Source: an uncultured Woeseiaceae bacterium
Lineage (GTDB): Bacteria; Pseudomonadota; Gammaproteobacteria; Steroidobacterales; Woeseiaceae
Direction of reading: 5' to 3'
Assembly: GCA_905480215.1 (NCBI GenBank)
Contig: CAJQPL010000009.1
Span: 1 to 41,166, forward strand
Length of the DNA stretch: 41,166 bases
Position 1 is the stretch's first letter. Each line of letters opens with the position of its first letter. The notes beneath the pieces are model-generated. The model did no database searches and was not told where the DNA came from. It saw nothing but the letters and a program-made list of their open reading frames with translations. Shown in pieces: positions 1 through 8,156 of this stretch. The translations under genes were made by a program, and so were the position numbers.

Positions 1-66
1 GATCCCCGCCTTGCTTCCGGTTTCGTAGTATCTACGGAGGCCTTTATGCTTGAACGACTTGATCAC
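1..66 (-). CDS. higB: HigB/RelE-family toxin, N-terminal 22 residues (runs off left edge)
   Basis: Reading leftwards from GTG at 66, the frame is open to the window edge and gives MIKSFKHKGLRRYYETGSKA followed by GI. This matches the N-terminus I know for HigB/RelE-type 'plasmid maintenance killer' toxins (MIKSFrHKGLrrffETGSkAGI). Members are small ribosome-dependent mRNA endonucleases, normally followed by a HigA antitoxin gene; both would lie beyond the window. No Shine-Dalgarno sequence precedes the GTG, and a good promoter lies immediately upstream (73-101). It sits beside tRNA-fMet 3'-end remnants, which suggests acquired cargo. The family call rests on only 22 residues, so the exact subfamily is uncertain. 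Confidence 0.7.
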   Translation of the reverse strand, partial: MIKSFKHKGLRRYYETGSKAGI

Positions 67-72
67 CGAGAT

Positions 73-101
73 ACTATAGCGTGTTGCGCATCACGCAACA
101 A
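73..101 (-). promoter_or_regulatory. higB promoter with overlapping palindromic operator
   Basis: On the minus strand a -35 TTGTTG (101-96) and a -10 TATAGT (78-73) are separated by exactly 17 nt. The inverted repeat GTTGCG-N5-CGCAAC (83-99) covers part of the -35 and the spacer. HigA-type antitoxins usually autoregulate by binding such a palindrome, so this is a likely operator (inference). Transcription would start at about 66-67, on the GTG start codon itself. Confidence 0.6.
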
Positions 102-135
102 TATGTCTTTCTGCTGAATGTGACCAGAAACGCAT

Positions 136-164
136 AAAAAAAGCCCCGCCGAAACGAGGCTTTT
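136..164 (-). terminator. Intrinsic terminator after tRNA-fMet remnant 1
   Basis: On the minus strand a 10-bp stem (AAAAGCCTCG paired with the GGGGC-containing arm, one G-U pair) has a six-base loop and ends in a run of seven T (142-136). It directly follows the first tRNA 3'-end copy. Confidence 0.75.
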
Positions 165-171
165 CAAGAAT

Positions 172-190
172 TGGTAGCGGGGGCAGGATT
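172..190 (-). repeat. tRNA-fMet 3'-end remnant, copy 1
   Basis: Plus-strand TGGTAGCGGGGGCAGGATT is identical to the last 19 nt, including CCA, of the intact tRNA-fMet at 555-631. Similarity fades after a one-base gap. There is no anticodon or D arm, so it cannot be a tRNA. A 3'-end fragment of this kind is what tRNA-targeting integrases leave as an attachment-site duplicate. Confidence 0.75.
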
Positions 191-195
191 GACTC

Positions 196-268
196 AGATC
201 GGCTAAGGCCGATCTTCGGGGCTGCGCCCCGCCGGGCAAGCCGGCGTCCAAAACGCTCACGCGTTTTG
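196..268. other. Cluster of four consecutive stem-loops
   Basis: Four inverted repeats follow one another: AGATCGGC/GCCGATCT (196-215, 8 bp), GGGGC/GCCCC (218-230), GCCGG/CCGGC (231-245) and CAAAACGC/GCGTTTTG (249-268, 8 bp). No open frame here resembles a protein. It may be a folded RNA leader or trailer, or a palindromic intergenic repeat; the sequence does not decide. Confidence 0.5.
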
Positions 269-307
269 TTGAACGAGGTTCCTCTCCTGATCCCCACACT
301 GCCAAAC

Positions 308-336
308 AAAAAAGGGCCCCTCTTCGAGGGACCCTT
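308..336 (-). terminator. Intrinsic terminator after tRNA-fMet remnant 2
   Basis: On the minus strand an 11-bp stem (AAGGGTCCCTC, loop GAA, complementary arm, one G-U pair) runs into TTTTTT (313-308). It lies just past the second tRNA 3'-end copy. Confidence 0.8.
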
Positions 337-341
337 GTTTG

Positions 342-368
342 TTTGGTAGCGGGGGCAGGATTTGAACC
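342..368 (-). repeat. tRNA-fMet 3'-end remnant, copy 2
   Basis: Positions 342-368 are identical over 27 nt to 553-579, covering the CCA end, the 3' acceptor strand and most of the T arm of the intact tRNA-fMet. Beyond 368 the sequence changes and the T stem would not pair, so this is a fragment. The stretch between this copy and the intact tRNA's terminator (369-513) shows no gene I can support. Confidence 0.8.
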
Positions 369-513
369 GAGTATCGAGATTCGCAGAAAACGCAGACCTC
401 AATGGATCAAGTTTAGTACGGGGTAGCCGCACAAGCCGGAGAACCTGAAGAACGTTCGGGGTTACCCCACACCCACCGACCACACCACGCAGCAAATTCT
501 GCCCTCTCAAAAC

Positions 514-548
514 AAAAACGGTCGACCCTCTTTGAGGGCCGACCGTTT
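514..548 (-). terminator. Intrinsic terminator of tRNA-fMet
   Basis: On the minus strand a 15-bp stem (516-530 with 534-548, loop AAA, one G-U pair) ends in TTTTTG. It begins seven bases past the tRNA CCA end, so it terminates the tRNA transcript and any read-through from nuo. Confidence 0.85.
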
Positions 549-554
549 ATGTTT

Positions 555-631
555 TGGTAGCGGGGGCAGGATTTGAACCTGCGACCTTCGGGTTATGAGC
601 CCGACGAGCTGCCAGACTGCTCCACCCCGCA
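555..631 (-). tRNA. Initiator tRNA-fMet (anticodon CAU)
   Basis: The 77-nt cloverleaf has an encoded CCA, anticodon loop CTCATAA and the three consecutive G-C pairs at the base of the anticodon stem (GGG/CCC) that mark bacterial initiators. The D arm (GAGC/GCTC), T arm (GCAGG/CCTGC) and acceptor pairs 2-71 to 7-66 all form. Position 1 is U and position 72 is U, so 1-72 is unpaired, as initiators require, but with U-U in place of the E. coli C-A. In E. coli the equivalent gene metY precedes rimP-nusA; those genes are expected beyond the left edge, after the accessory sequence. Confidence 0.97.
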
Positions 632-643
632 TCAGTGAACGGG

Positions 644-672
644 ATAGTACGCAGGCGGCTTCCGGTTTACAA
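644..672 (-). promoter_or_regulatory. Promoter of tRNA-fMet
   Basis: A -35 TTGTAA (672-667) and a -10 TACTAT (649-644) are 17 nt apart, placing the start a few bases before the mature tRNA 5' end at 631. It lies between the nuoN stop and the tRNA, so the tRNA can be made independently of the nuo operon. Confidence 0.6.
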
Positions 673-677
673 GGGTT

Positions 678-2126
678 TCAGGCCAGTATTTGGATGCAGA
701 TTGCCAGCAGCCAGCCCGGTGCGATTCCGAGGCCTAGAACAGCTAGAGAATTGAGGCTCAGGACCACGCGAGTATCGGTGCTGGCCTGCAGGATTGCCTT
801 ATCTTTGGCTGCTTCGAAATACATGTACCAAATGACTCTGAGGTAATAATAGGCGCCTACAACGGACGCCAGAACCATCAGAATGGCCAGCCCGGTGTAA
901 CCACCGTCCACAACGGCACTAATAACATTTAACTTCGCAAAAAAACCAACAAATGGCGGTACGCCGGCCATACTAAACATGACAAACATCATCATCAGCG
1001 CAAACCACGGGCTGCGCGCGTTCAAACCCTTAAAATCGGCAATATTTTCCGCTTCATAACCACGTCGACTCAGCAGAATAATCATGCCAAAGGCCGCCGC
1101 CGCCGCAACAACGTAGGTCAATGTATAGAAAAGCGCTGCTGCATTGCCCTGCTCTGTTCCAACAAACAGAGCCAACATGATGAATCCCACGTGGGCAATA
1201 GTTGAATAGCCGAGCATGCGTTTGAGGTTGGTCTGTGCGATAGCGACAAAATTACCCACCAGCAAAGACAACACCGCAATGACCATTATCATCGCCGCCC
1301 AGGTATCGTGCAGCCCGCCCAGACCATCAACCAGAACCCTCAGGAACAGCGCAAGCGCTGCGAGCTTCGGCGCCGTGGCCAAATAGAGGGTCACGGGCGT
1401 TCTCGCACCCTGGTAAACGTCCGGTAGCCACATGTGAAATGGAACCGCGCCAAATTTGAAAGCGATACCGACGATCAAAAATGCGAGCCCGAACCACATT
1501 GGCAGGCTATTCAATGACGCGTCGGCACTGATCGCCGCAGCGATTTCATGGAACTGCAAACTACCGGTGACACCGTAAACCCAAGAGATCCCGTATAACA
1601 AACAGCCAGATGCGATCGCACCAAGAATAAAGTACTTCATCGCCGATTCGGCCGATGTGACGTTGTGCCTATCGATCGCAACCAATGCGTACATACTCAG
1701 CGCGAGCGTCTCGAGACCCAGATACATCGTCAGCATGCTGTTGGCAGACATCATAATCATCATGCCCAGCAAGCCGATTAAGCCCAGCAAGTAAAACTCG
1801 CCGCGATGAATTTCGTTGGCGCGCAGGTAATCTCGCGAGTAAAGAAACGCAATGGCGACGAAAATAACTGCTGCCATTTTCAAAATATTCGACAGTGGAT
1901 CGCTTACGTAGCTACCGCTGAAGATCACGTTTCTGCCGTCAGGTGCGGACCAATGTATAACGATCAACATTATTCCCAATGACAATATACTCAGCCAGAA
2001 TGTCAAGACTCTATGCTCGTCGTCGATAAACAGATCGGCGATCAGCACGCTGCAGATCAACCCCAGCAACGCCAGTTCAGGCGCAGCAACGAGATAATCC
2101 GCTATGCTCATTAAGTGTTCTGTCAC
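678..2126 (-). CDS. nuoN: NADH-quinone oxidoreductase subunit N
   Basis: This is the last gene of the complex I operon. The 482-residue, almost wholly hydrophobic product is one of the three antiporter-like membrane subunits that carry proton translocation in the inner membrane. LGLETLALSMYALVA carries the conserved transmembrane glutamate, and the AMKYFILGAIASG and PFHMWLPDVYQGA segments carry the expected lysine and the proton_antipo_M-type core. Length is normal for NuoN (about 480). Its start overlaps the nuoM stop by four bases (ATGA type), so translation is probably coupled. No terminator is obvious between it and tRNA-fMet, 46 bases downstream. Confidence 0.97.
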   Translation of the reverse strand: MTEHLMSIADYLVAAPELALLGLICSVLIADLFIDDEHRVLTFWLSILSLGIMLIVIHWSAPDGRNVIFSGSYVSDPLSNILKMAAVIFVAIAFLYSRDYLRANEIHRGEFYLLGLIGLLGMMIMMSANSMLTMYLGLETLALSMYALVAIDRHNVTSAESAMKYFILGAIASGCLLYGISWVYGVTGSLQFHEIAAAISADASLNSLPMWFGLAFLIVGIAFKFGAVPFHMWLPDVYQGARTPVTLYLATAPKLAALALFLRVLVDGLGGLHDTWAAMIMVIAVLSLLVGNFVAIAQTNLKRMLGYSTIAHVGFIMLALFVGTEQGNAAALFYTLTYVVAAAAAFGMIILLSRRGYEAENIADFKGLNARSPWFALMMMFVMFSMAGVPPFVGFFAKLNVISAVVDGGYTGLAILMVLASVVGAYYYLRVIWYMYFEAAKDKAILQASTDTRVVLSLNSLAVLGLGIAPGWLLAICIQILA

Positions 2127-3640
2127 AACTTGCTCCGCCCGACATGCTCTATTAGTTGTTCAATACTGACGTTCATCATGTCGACTAGCGGCGCTGGCCA
2201 AAGGCCCAGCAGGAGAACGCCAATAGCCAGAATAGTGAGAACGAGAAACTCGCGTCCATTCAGATCGGTGAGTTGCGCAACTTTCTCGTTGGCAACCTCG
2301 CCGTAAATAACGCGTTTGATCATCCATAGCGTATACGCCGCACCCAGAATTAAGGTACTGGCCGCCAGGAACGCATACCAGAAGTTCGCTTTAAAACTCG
2401 CCACGATCACCATGAATTCACCGACAAAACCTGACGTTCCCGGTAAGCCGGCGTTTGCCATTGCAAACAACACCATAAACGCCGCGTAAGTAGGCATGGT
2501 ATTCGCAACACCACCATAGTCAGCGATCTCACGACTGTGCACGCGGTCGTACAAGACGCCGACACACAGGAACATGGCGCCAGAGATCAGTCCATGAGAG
2601 ATCATTTGCACCATGCCACCCGCTATACCCAAACCGGCGCCAGAGCCATCAAACGACCAGAGAATAAATACGCCGAGAGTTACGAAGCCCATGTGTGCGA
2701 TCGACGAGTAGGCAATAAGCTTCTTCATGTCTTTCTGCATGAGAGCCACAAAACCAATATAGACCACGGCGATCAGGGACAGAGCAATCATCATCGACGA
2801 AAAGTATTCACTACCGTCGGGCACGATCGGCAAAGACAACCGAACAAAACCATAGCCACCCATCTTCAACATGATCGCCGCAAGGATCACAGACCCTCCC
2901 GTCGGTGCCTCAACGTGAGCATCGGGCAACCAGGTATGTACTGGCCACATCGGTACCTTTACCGCAAACGCCAGTAAGAAAGCGACGAATATCAACTTCT
3001 GAGCAGTCAGCGTTAGCGGTGCGTCCATAAAGCCGAACAAGTCGAATCCACCGGTCTGACCGTAGAGGTAGATGAAGGCAACCAACATCAGGACCGAACC
3101 AAGAAAGGTATACAGAAAGAACTTTAGCGTTGCATATACGCGCCGGACTCCGCCCCAAATTCCGATAATCAGGAACATTGGAATCAGCATCGCTTCCCAG
3201 AAGACGTAAAACAACAATGCGTCCAATGCCGAGAACACGCCGACCATCAGGCCCTCAAGTATCAGGAAGGCAGCAAAGTACTGTGCCGGGCGACTCTTGA
3301 TGGTGTCCCAGCCTGCTACGACAACAAGAGGTGTAATAAATGTTGTGAGCAGAATCAATGGCGCGGAGATGCCGTCAACACCAAGGGAATAGAATACATT
3401 GAGTGATGGAACCCAGCTGACCTTCTCGACAAACTGCATACCTGTCGCGGCATTGTCGAAGCTCATGTAAAGCAACACGCTAAAGACGAAAGTCACAGCC
3501 GTTACGATCAAAGCTGCGATTCGCATTATACCGGCGCGCGCTGACGTCGCATCGCCCTCATCACCAATAACGATCAATGCTGCCCCACCGATTATCGGTA
3601 ACCAGATCAGTATGCTTAGCAAGTGTTGCGTTAATTCCAT
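2123..3640 (-). CDS. nuoM: NADH-quinone oxidoreductase subunit M
   Basis: The 505-residue polytopic membrane protein is the second antiporter-like proton-pumping subunit. FYVFWEAMLIPMFLIIGIWGG holds the conserved glutamate in the expected transmembrane helix, and the segment with KVPMWPVHTWLPDAHVEAP is the family signature. The following IAYSSIAHMGFV is also typical. About 14 hydrophobic helices can be counted, as expected. The gene lies 13 bases after nuoL and overlaps nuoN. Nothing is truncated. Confidence 0.97.
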   Translation of the reverse strand: MELTQHLLSILIWLPIIGGAALIVIGDEGDATSARAGIMRIAALIVTAVTFVFSVLLYMSFDNAATGMQFVEKVSWVPSLNVFYSLGVDGISAPLILLTTFITPLVVVAGWDTIKSRPAQYFAAFLILEGLMVGVFSALDALLFYVFWEAMLIPMFLIIGIWGGVRRVYATLKFFLYTFLGSVLMLVAFIYLYGQTGGFDLFGFMDAPLTLTAQKLIFVAFLLAFAVKVPMWPVHTWLPDAHVEAPTGGSVILAAIMLKMGGYGFVRLSLPIVPDGSEYFSSMMIALSLIAVVYIGFVALMQKDMKKLIAYSSIAHMGFVTLGVFILWSFDGSGAGLGIAGGMVQMISHGLISGAMFLCVGVLYDRVHSREIADYGGVANTMPTYAAFMVLFAMANAGLPGTSGFVGEFMVIVASFKANFWYAFLAASTLILGAAYTLWMIKRVIYGEVANEKVAQLTDLNGREFLVLTILAIGVLLLGLWPAPLVDMMNVSIEQLIEHVGRSKL

Positions 3641-3653
3641 GTTCGTCCCTGAC

Positions 3654-5624
3654 CTATCGCAACCAGATCAGCCAACCGAGCAAAGCGGTCAGTCCAATAA
3701 TCATTGCGAAAGCGTAGGTGTAGAGATAGCCGGTCTGAATCTGCCGCAGTACTCCGGCAAGACGCCCGACAGTCTTTGCCGTTCCGTTGACGAGCACGCC
3801 ATCAATTAAGAATTCATCGCCCTTCTTCCACAGGAACTGCCCAAACTGTCGTCCGCCCCCGGCAAAGCCCTTGATCCAAAGATCATCGAAGTAGTATTTG
3901 CGATCGAGAACATTGTAGACGCCCGGCAATCTGTCCTTAATGGTCTGCGGAACATCCGGTCGCTTGAGGTACAAGAACCACGCTGTCAGCGTACCTGCAG
4001 CTGCAAGGTAAAACACCGGTGACTTGTAGATGTGCGTGACGAGAGCCCAACTACCGTGCCAGAACGTATCACCCAAGTGAGCAACGACATCCTTGCTCTC
4101 GGTAACAAATATGGCCTCACCAAAATAATTGCCAAACAGAACCGGTCCGACGGTGAACCAACCAATGATAGCCGATGGAATCGCCAACAGAATCAAAGGA
4201 GCAGTAACCACGGTCGGCGTTTCATGCAGATGCGATTTAGTCTCTGCATCCATTCGCTCCTTCCCATGGAACACGAGGAAGAACATGCGGAAGGAATACA
4301 GCGCCGTCACAAATACGCCGAGCAATACGCTTAGATACGCGATCCAGTAAACCGCGCCCTGCCCGTGCCAATGTGACTCTTTAACCGCCTCGATCAACAA
4401 ATCCTTAGAGAAGAAGCCAGACGATCCTGGAAATCCGATGAGGGCTAATGTGCCAATCAACGAAGTCCAATAGGTAATCGGCATGTACTTCTTAAGTCCA
4501 CCCATTTTGCGGATGTCCTGCTCATGATGCATCGCGATAATCACCGATCCGGCTGCCAGGAACAGCAGCGCCTTAAAGAAGGCATGCGTCATAAGATGAA
4601 AGATTGCGGCGCTGTAAGCAGAAGCACCCAGTGCCACCGTCATATAACCCAATTGCGACAGTGTGGAATAGGCAACGACTCGTTTGATATCGTTCTGCAC
4701 GATACCCAGCAGACCCATGAAGAACGCGGTAATAGAACCGATCACGATGACTACAGCCAAGGCCGTTGTCGACAGTTCGAACAACGGCGACATGCGCGCC
4801 ACCATGAAGATACCGGCAGTTACCATCGTAGCGGCATGGATAAGCGCGGAGATGGGTGTCGGGCCTTCCATAGAGTCTGGCAACCAGACATGCAGTGGCG
4901 CCTGTGCCGATTTACCCATAGCGCCGATGAATAACAGAATACAGATGACGGTCATCGCGTTCCACGGTGTACCTGAGAAGACTTCAATATTTTGTGCCGC
5001 GACGTTATCGGCGCTTGCGAAGACTTCGGCATAGTCGAGTGAACCCGTGAACATGACAACGCCGGCAATACCCAGGATAAAACCGAAATCGCCAACGCGG
5101 TTAACCAGGAAAGCCTTAAGGTTGGCAAAAATGGCTGTTTCTTTCTTATACCAGAAGCCAATGAGGAGATAGGACACCAGGCCCACCGCTTCCCAACCGA
5201 AAAATAATTGCAGGAAATTGTTGGACATGACCAGCATCAGCATCGCGAAAGTGAACAACGAGATGTAACTGAAGAAGCGCTGGTAGCCAGGGTCATCGTG
5301 CATGTAACCGATGGTGTAGATATGCACCATCAACGAGACGAAGGTTACGACGCACATCATGAGGGCAGTGAGGCGATCGACCAGAAAGCCAACCTTCATA
5401 TGCAGGCCATCGGTCATGGCCCAGGTGTAGACGTCAATATTCTCGGCAGGCGCCCCGCCCCAAAACAAATTCTTGAGAACGATTAGCGACAACAGACACG
5501 CTGTACCGACACCCGCAATTGTCACCCAGTGAGCCCCGGCGCGGCCAATACTTTTGCCTGCGAGCCCAGCGATGATCGCTGCCGCAAGCGGTGCCAGTAC
5601 AATTATCAGGTAATAGTTGTACAT
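3654..5624 (-). CDS. nuoL: NADH-quinone oxidoreductase subunit L
   Basis: At 656 residues this is the largest antiporter-like subunit of complex I, at the distal end of the membrane arm. GWEAVGLVSYLLIGFWYKK carries the conserved glutamate; APLHVWLPDSMEGPTPISA and IQNDIKRVVAYSTLSQLGYM are NuoL hallmarks. The C-terminal third contains the long lateral amphipathic region and a final transmembrane anchor (about residues 630-656), so the protein is complete. It starts one base after the nuoK stop. Confidence 0.97.
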   Translation of the reverse strand: MYNYYLIIVLAPLAAAIIAGLAGKSIGRAGAHWVTIAGVGTACLLSLIVLKNLFWGGAPAENIDVYTWAMTDGLHMKVGFLVDRLTALMMCVVTFVSLMVHIYTIGYMHDDPGYQRFFSYISLFTFAMLMLVMSNNFLQLFFGWEAVGLVSYLLIGFWYKKETAIFANLKAFLVNRVGDFGFILGIAGVVMFTGSLDYAEVFASADNVAAQNIEVFSGTPWNAMTVICILLFIGAMGKSAQAPLHVWLPDSMEGPTPISALIHAATMVTAGIFMVARMSPLFELSTTALAVVIVIGSITAFFMGLLGIVQNDIKRVVAYSTLSQLGYMTVALGASAYSAAIFHLMTHAFFKALLFLAAGSVIIAMHHEQDIRKMGGLKKYMPITYWTSLIGTLALIGFPGSSGFFSKDLLIEAVKESHWHGQGAVYWIAYLSVLLGVFVTALYSFRMFFLVFHGKERMDAETKSHLHETPTVVTAPLILLAIPSAIIGWFTVGPVLFGNYFGEAIFVTESKDVVAHLGDTFWHGSWALVTHIYKSPVFYLAAAGTLTAWFLYLKRPDVPQTIKDRLPGVYNVLDRKYYFDDLWIKGFAGGGRQFGQFLWKKGDEFLIDGVLVNGTAKTVGRLAGVLRQIQTGYLYTYAFAMIIGLTALLGWLIWLR

Positions 5625-5625
5625 A

Positions 5626-5931
5626 TCAGCCTTTCAACGTATTCAGTTCTTGCACGGCAATCGAGCGCCGGTTGCGGAACAGAACGACAAGAATGGCCAA
5701 GCCAATCGCAGCTTCCGCTGCCGCTACCGTCAAGATAAAGAACACAAAGACCTGGCCGGTCTCGTCGCCCAGATATCTTGAGAATGCGATGAAGTTAAAA
5801 TTGACCGCCAATAGCATCAGCTCAATACACATCAGCAACAAAATCAGATTGCGACGATTGATAATGATTCCAGCGAGGCTCAATACGAACAGCATGGCCG
5901 CCAGGGTTAAATAGTGCTCGAGACCAATCAT
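5626..5931 (-). CDS. nuoK: NADH-quinone oxidoreductase subunit K
   Basis: This 101-residue protein has three transmembrane helices. [11 protein letters not shown] contains the conserved membrane glutamate used in proton transfer, and the second helix ([12 protein letters not shown]) contains the second. NuoK links the antiporter-like subunits to NuoA/H/J in the membrane arm. Length matches the family (about 100). Its start overlaps the nuoJ stop by four bases. Confidence 0.97.
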   Translation of the reverse strand: MIGLEHYLTLAAMLFVLSLAGIIINRRNLILLLMCIELMLLAVNFNFIAFSRYLGDETGQVFVFFILTVAAAEAAIGLAILVVLFRNRRSIAVQELNTLKG

Positions 5932-6530
5932 TGCTTCTTCTCCGCATCCATTTTAACGATGCGCACACGGTCTTTAGCTCGTACGGCAACCTGCTTATTG
6001 ATGTCCTGAACTTTGATTCCGGGTCGTTTGCGCATGGTCAGCGTTATTGCAGCGACAATTGCCAGCAATAAGATTACCGCCGCAATTTCAAAGGCGTAGA
6101 CATGCTCCGTATACAACACCGCGCCCAGCGCTTTGGTATTGCTGTATCCCTCCGCTGTGGCGGCGAACCCACCGGTAATACCAACGCCTTCACTGCGCAG
6201 CCAGATCAGCTGCATTAGCTCGTACGCCATCAGCAAAGCAATGCCTATGCCCAGAGGAGCGAATCGCGTTAAGCCGCGCTTCGCGGCCTCAATATTCACT
6301 TCCAGCATCATGACAACGAACAAAAACAAGACCATCACGGCACCGACGTAGACGAGCACCAGCACGATCGCCAAAAATTCTGCCTCTGCCATTAACCACA
6401 GCACTGCGCTCTGGAAGAAGGTCAGCACCAGAAACATAACTGAATGCACCGGGTTGCGCGAAAACACAACGCCTGCGGCTGCACCGAGCATGACCAGTGC
6501 GAATGAATAAAAGAGAACCGTATGCAACAT
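5928..6530 (-). CDS. nuoJ: NADH-quinone oxidoreductase subunit J
   Basis: The 200-residue membrane subunit has five hydrophobic helices followed by a basic cytoplasmic tail. The early [20 protein letters not shown] and [21 protein letters not shown] (split by a short polar stretch) match the conserved NuoJ helices, the latter containing the pi-bulge region. The tail (residues about 165-200) is rich in Lys and Arg and is typically variable. It lies 11 bases after nuoI. Confidence 0.96.
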   Translation of the reverse strand: MLHTVLFYSFALVMLGAAAGVVFSRNPVHSVMFLVLTFFQSAVLWLMAEAEFLAIVLVLVYVGAVMVLFLFVVMMLEVNIEAAKRGLTRFAPLGIGIALLMAYELMQLIWLRSEGVGITGGFAATAEGYSNTKALGAVLYTEHVYAFEIAAVILLLAIVAAITLTMRKRPGIKVQDINKQVAVRAKDRVRIVKMDAEKKQ

Positions 6531-6541
6531 AGTCTTCTGCG

Positions 6542-7030
6542 CTACCTGTACTTCGCGTCTGCGGCTTTGTCGGCCGAAATCATGGCATCGTACTTATCAC
6601 CAACCGCGAGCAACTTGTCTTTGGTCATGATGTTCTCACCGGGTTTTTCCATGTGGTACTCGTGAATACGCGTTTCAACAATCGCATCAACCGGGCACGC
6701 CTCTTCGCAAAAGCCGCAATAAATGCATTTGAACAAATCGATGTCATAGCGCGCTGTTCGCCGTGTCCCATCGTCGCTGACCTCCGACTCAATCGTGATC
6801 GCAAGCGCTGGGCAGACCGCTTCGCACAACTTACACGCGATGCAACGTTCTTCACCGTTGGGGTAGCGACGCAATGCATGCAAACCGCGAAAGCGATGTG
6901 ATTGCGGCGTTTTCTCTTCCGGATACTCAAGCGTCACGCTCTTCTTGAAGAATTGACGCAGCGTTACCGACAAGCCCTTCAACAGCTCCCATAACGCAAA
7001 CGTTTTTACGTAGCTCGAAAATTGACTCAT
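6542..7030 (-). CDS. nuoI: NADH-quinone oxidoreductase subunit I (two 4Fe-4S clusters)
   Basis: The 162-residue 8Fe ferredoxin-like subunit passes electrons from NuoG towards NuoB at the membrane junction. Two complete cluster motifs are present: [12 protein letters not shown] around residues 63-74 and [12 protein letters not shown] around 102-113. The N-terminal stretch is an amphipathic region that lies on the membrane arm. [16 protein letters not shown] before the first motif is diagnostic of NuoI. Confidence 0.97.
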   Translation of the reverse strand: MSQFSSYVKTFALWELLKGLSVTLRQFFKKSVTLEYPEEKTPQSHRFRGLHALRRYPNGEERCIACKLCEAVCPALAITIESEVSDDGTRRTARYDIDLFKCIYCGFCEEACPVDAIVETRIHEYHMEKPGENIMTKDKLLAVGDKYDAMISADKAADAKYR

Positions 7031-7034
7031 CGTC

Positions 7035-8156
7035 TTAAGCGCTCAGTCCTGACCATGGACCGATCTGGAACCAGGCCATAGCCCCTTCCACGGCGATCCA
7101 GATGATCGTTACAGGTATGAATATCTTCCAGCCCAAACGCATGATTTGGTCATAACGGTAGCGCGGAAATGTCGCGCGGAACCAGAAGAACGTGTACATA
7201 AAAATGCACATTTTGGCGAACAGCCAGTGCAGGCCGCCAGTTACAAGCAGACCAATGACCGGGACATCGGCAAGCGGTGCCAAGAATGACAATCCTTCGA
7301 ATGGCGATGCCCAACCACCGAGAAAGAAAATTGCGGTCAATGTTGAGATGAGAACCATGTTTGCGTATTCAGCAAGGAAGAACAGCGCGAATGCGACCCC
7401 CGAATACTCAACGTGAAAACCGGCGACGATCTCGGATTCGCCTTCGGCGACATCAAACGGGGCACGGTTTGTTTCCGCCACACCCGAGATCCAATAGACA
7501 ACGAATAATGGAAACAAAGGAATCAGGAACCATTGACTAACGCCGCCCGCTTGCGCCAAGACCAGGTCGCCGAGGTTTAAACTGCCACCGGCCATTAGTA
7601 CACCCACGAGTGCAAAACCCATGGCAATTTCATACGCGACGATCTGAGCAGCCGAACGCATGGCGCCTAATAAAGCGTATTTCGAGTTGGTCGCCCAACC
7701 AGCGAGAATTACGCCGTAAACACCAACCGATGTCAGTGCGAGTACGTACAACAAGCCGGCATTAATATCGGCAATGACATACCAGTCATTAAGTGGAATG
7801 ACCGCCCAGGTAGCGAGCGCGGGTATCAAAGACAATAGCGGCGCGATGACGAACAGGAACCGGCTCGATTGCGACGGTACCACCACTTCCTTGATAACTA
7901 ACTTAATGACATCAGCGAACGGCTGACCAAGTCCGAACGGGCCAACCCTGTTCGGGCCAACTCGCGACTGCATACGGCCAATCACTTTGCGCTCGAAATA
8001 GGTGGAAAACGCAACGATCAAGATCACGCCTATGGTGACGAACAGGATTTTCCACGTCGTAATGGTTAAATACTGAAACCAGTCCGGTAGCGTATAAAAA
8101 TACGCAAGCATCGCGTTGAAGATGTTAACGACGAACTGTGGGATCAGTGCACTCAC
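7035..8156 (-). CDS. nuoH: NADH-quinone oxidoreductase subunit H
   Basis: The 373-residue membrane subunit forms the quinone-binding chamber with NuoB and Nuo[19 protein letters not shown] is the family signature, and the later loop [20 protein letters not shown] contains the acidic residues near the quinone site. About eight or nine hydrophobic helices are visible. The start codon is GTG and shares one base with the nuoG TAG stop, so the two genes are translationally coupled. Confidence 0.97.
   Translation of the reverse strand: MSALIPQFVVNIFNAMLAYFYTLPDWFQYLTITTWKILFVTIGVILIVAFSTYFERKVIGRMQSRVGPNRVGPFGLGQPFADVIKLVIKEVVVPSQSSRFLFVIAPLLSLIPALATWAVIPLNDWYVIADINAGLLYVLALTSVGVYGVILAGWATNSKYALLGAMRSAAQIVAYEIAMGFALVGVLMAGGSLNLGDLVLAQAGGVSQWFLIPLFPLFVVYWISGVAETNRAPFDVAEGESEIVAGFHVEYSGVAFALFFLAEYANMVLISTLTAIFFLGGWASPFEGLSFLAPLADVPVIGLLVTGGLHWLFAKMCIFMYTFFWFRATFPRYRYDQIMRLGWKIFIPVTIIWIAVEGAMAWFQIGPWSGLSA

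Noticed and set aside
1..4. Window begins with GATC, which might mark a cloning junction
   Set aside because: A four-base match is expected often by chance and says nothing about the biology.
344..420. A second tRNA gene beginning at copy 2
   Set aside because: Only the 3' acceptor strand and T loop match; the T stem does not pair and no anticodon arm or 5' acceptor strand can be found.
63..510. Two minus-strand open frames of 80 and 139 codons over the tRNA-remnant region
   Set aside because: They translate the terminators and tRNA 3'-end copies; the residues are those of the repeats, with no domain and no ribosome-binding site.
595..846. Plus-strand frame of 83 codons running through tRNA-fMet into the end of nuoN
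   Set aside because: It is a shadow that reads across the tRNA and antisense to nuoN.
2537..2977. Long plus-strand frames opposite nuoM, nuoL, nuoD and carB
   Set aside because: They are antisense to clearly conserved genes, with no family similarity; open frames on the opposite strand are common at this base composition.
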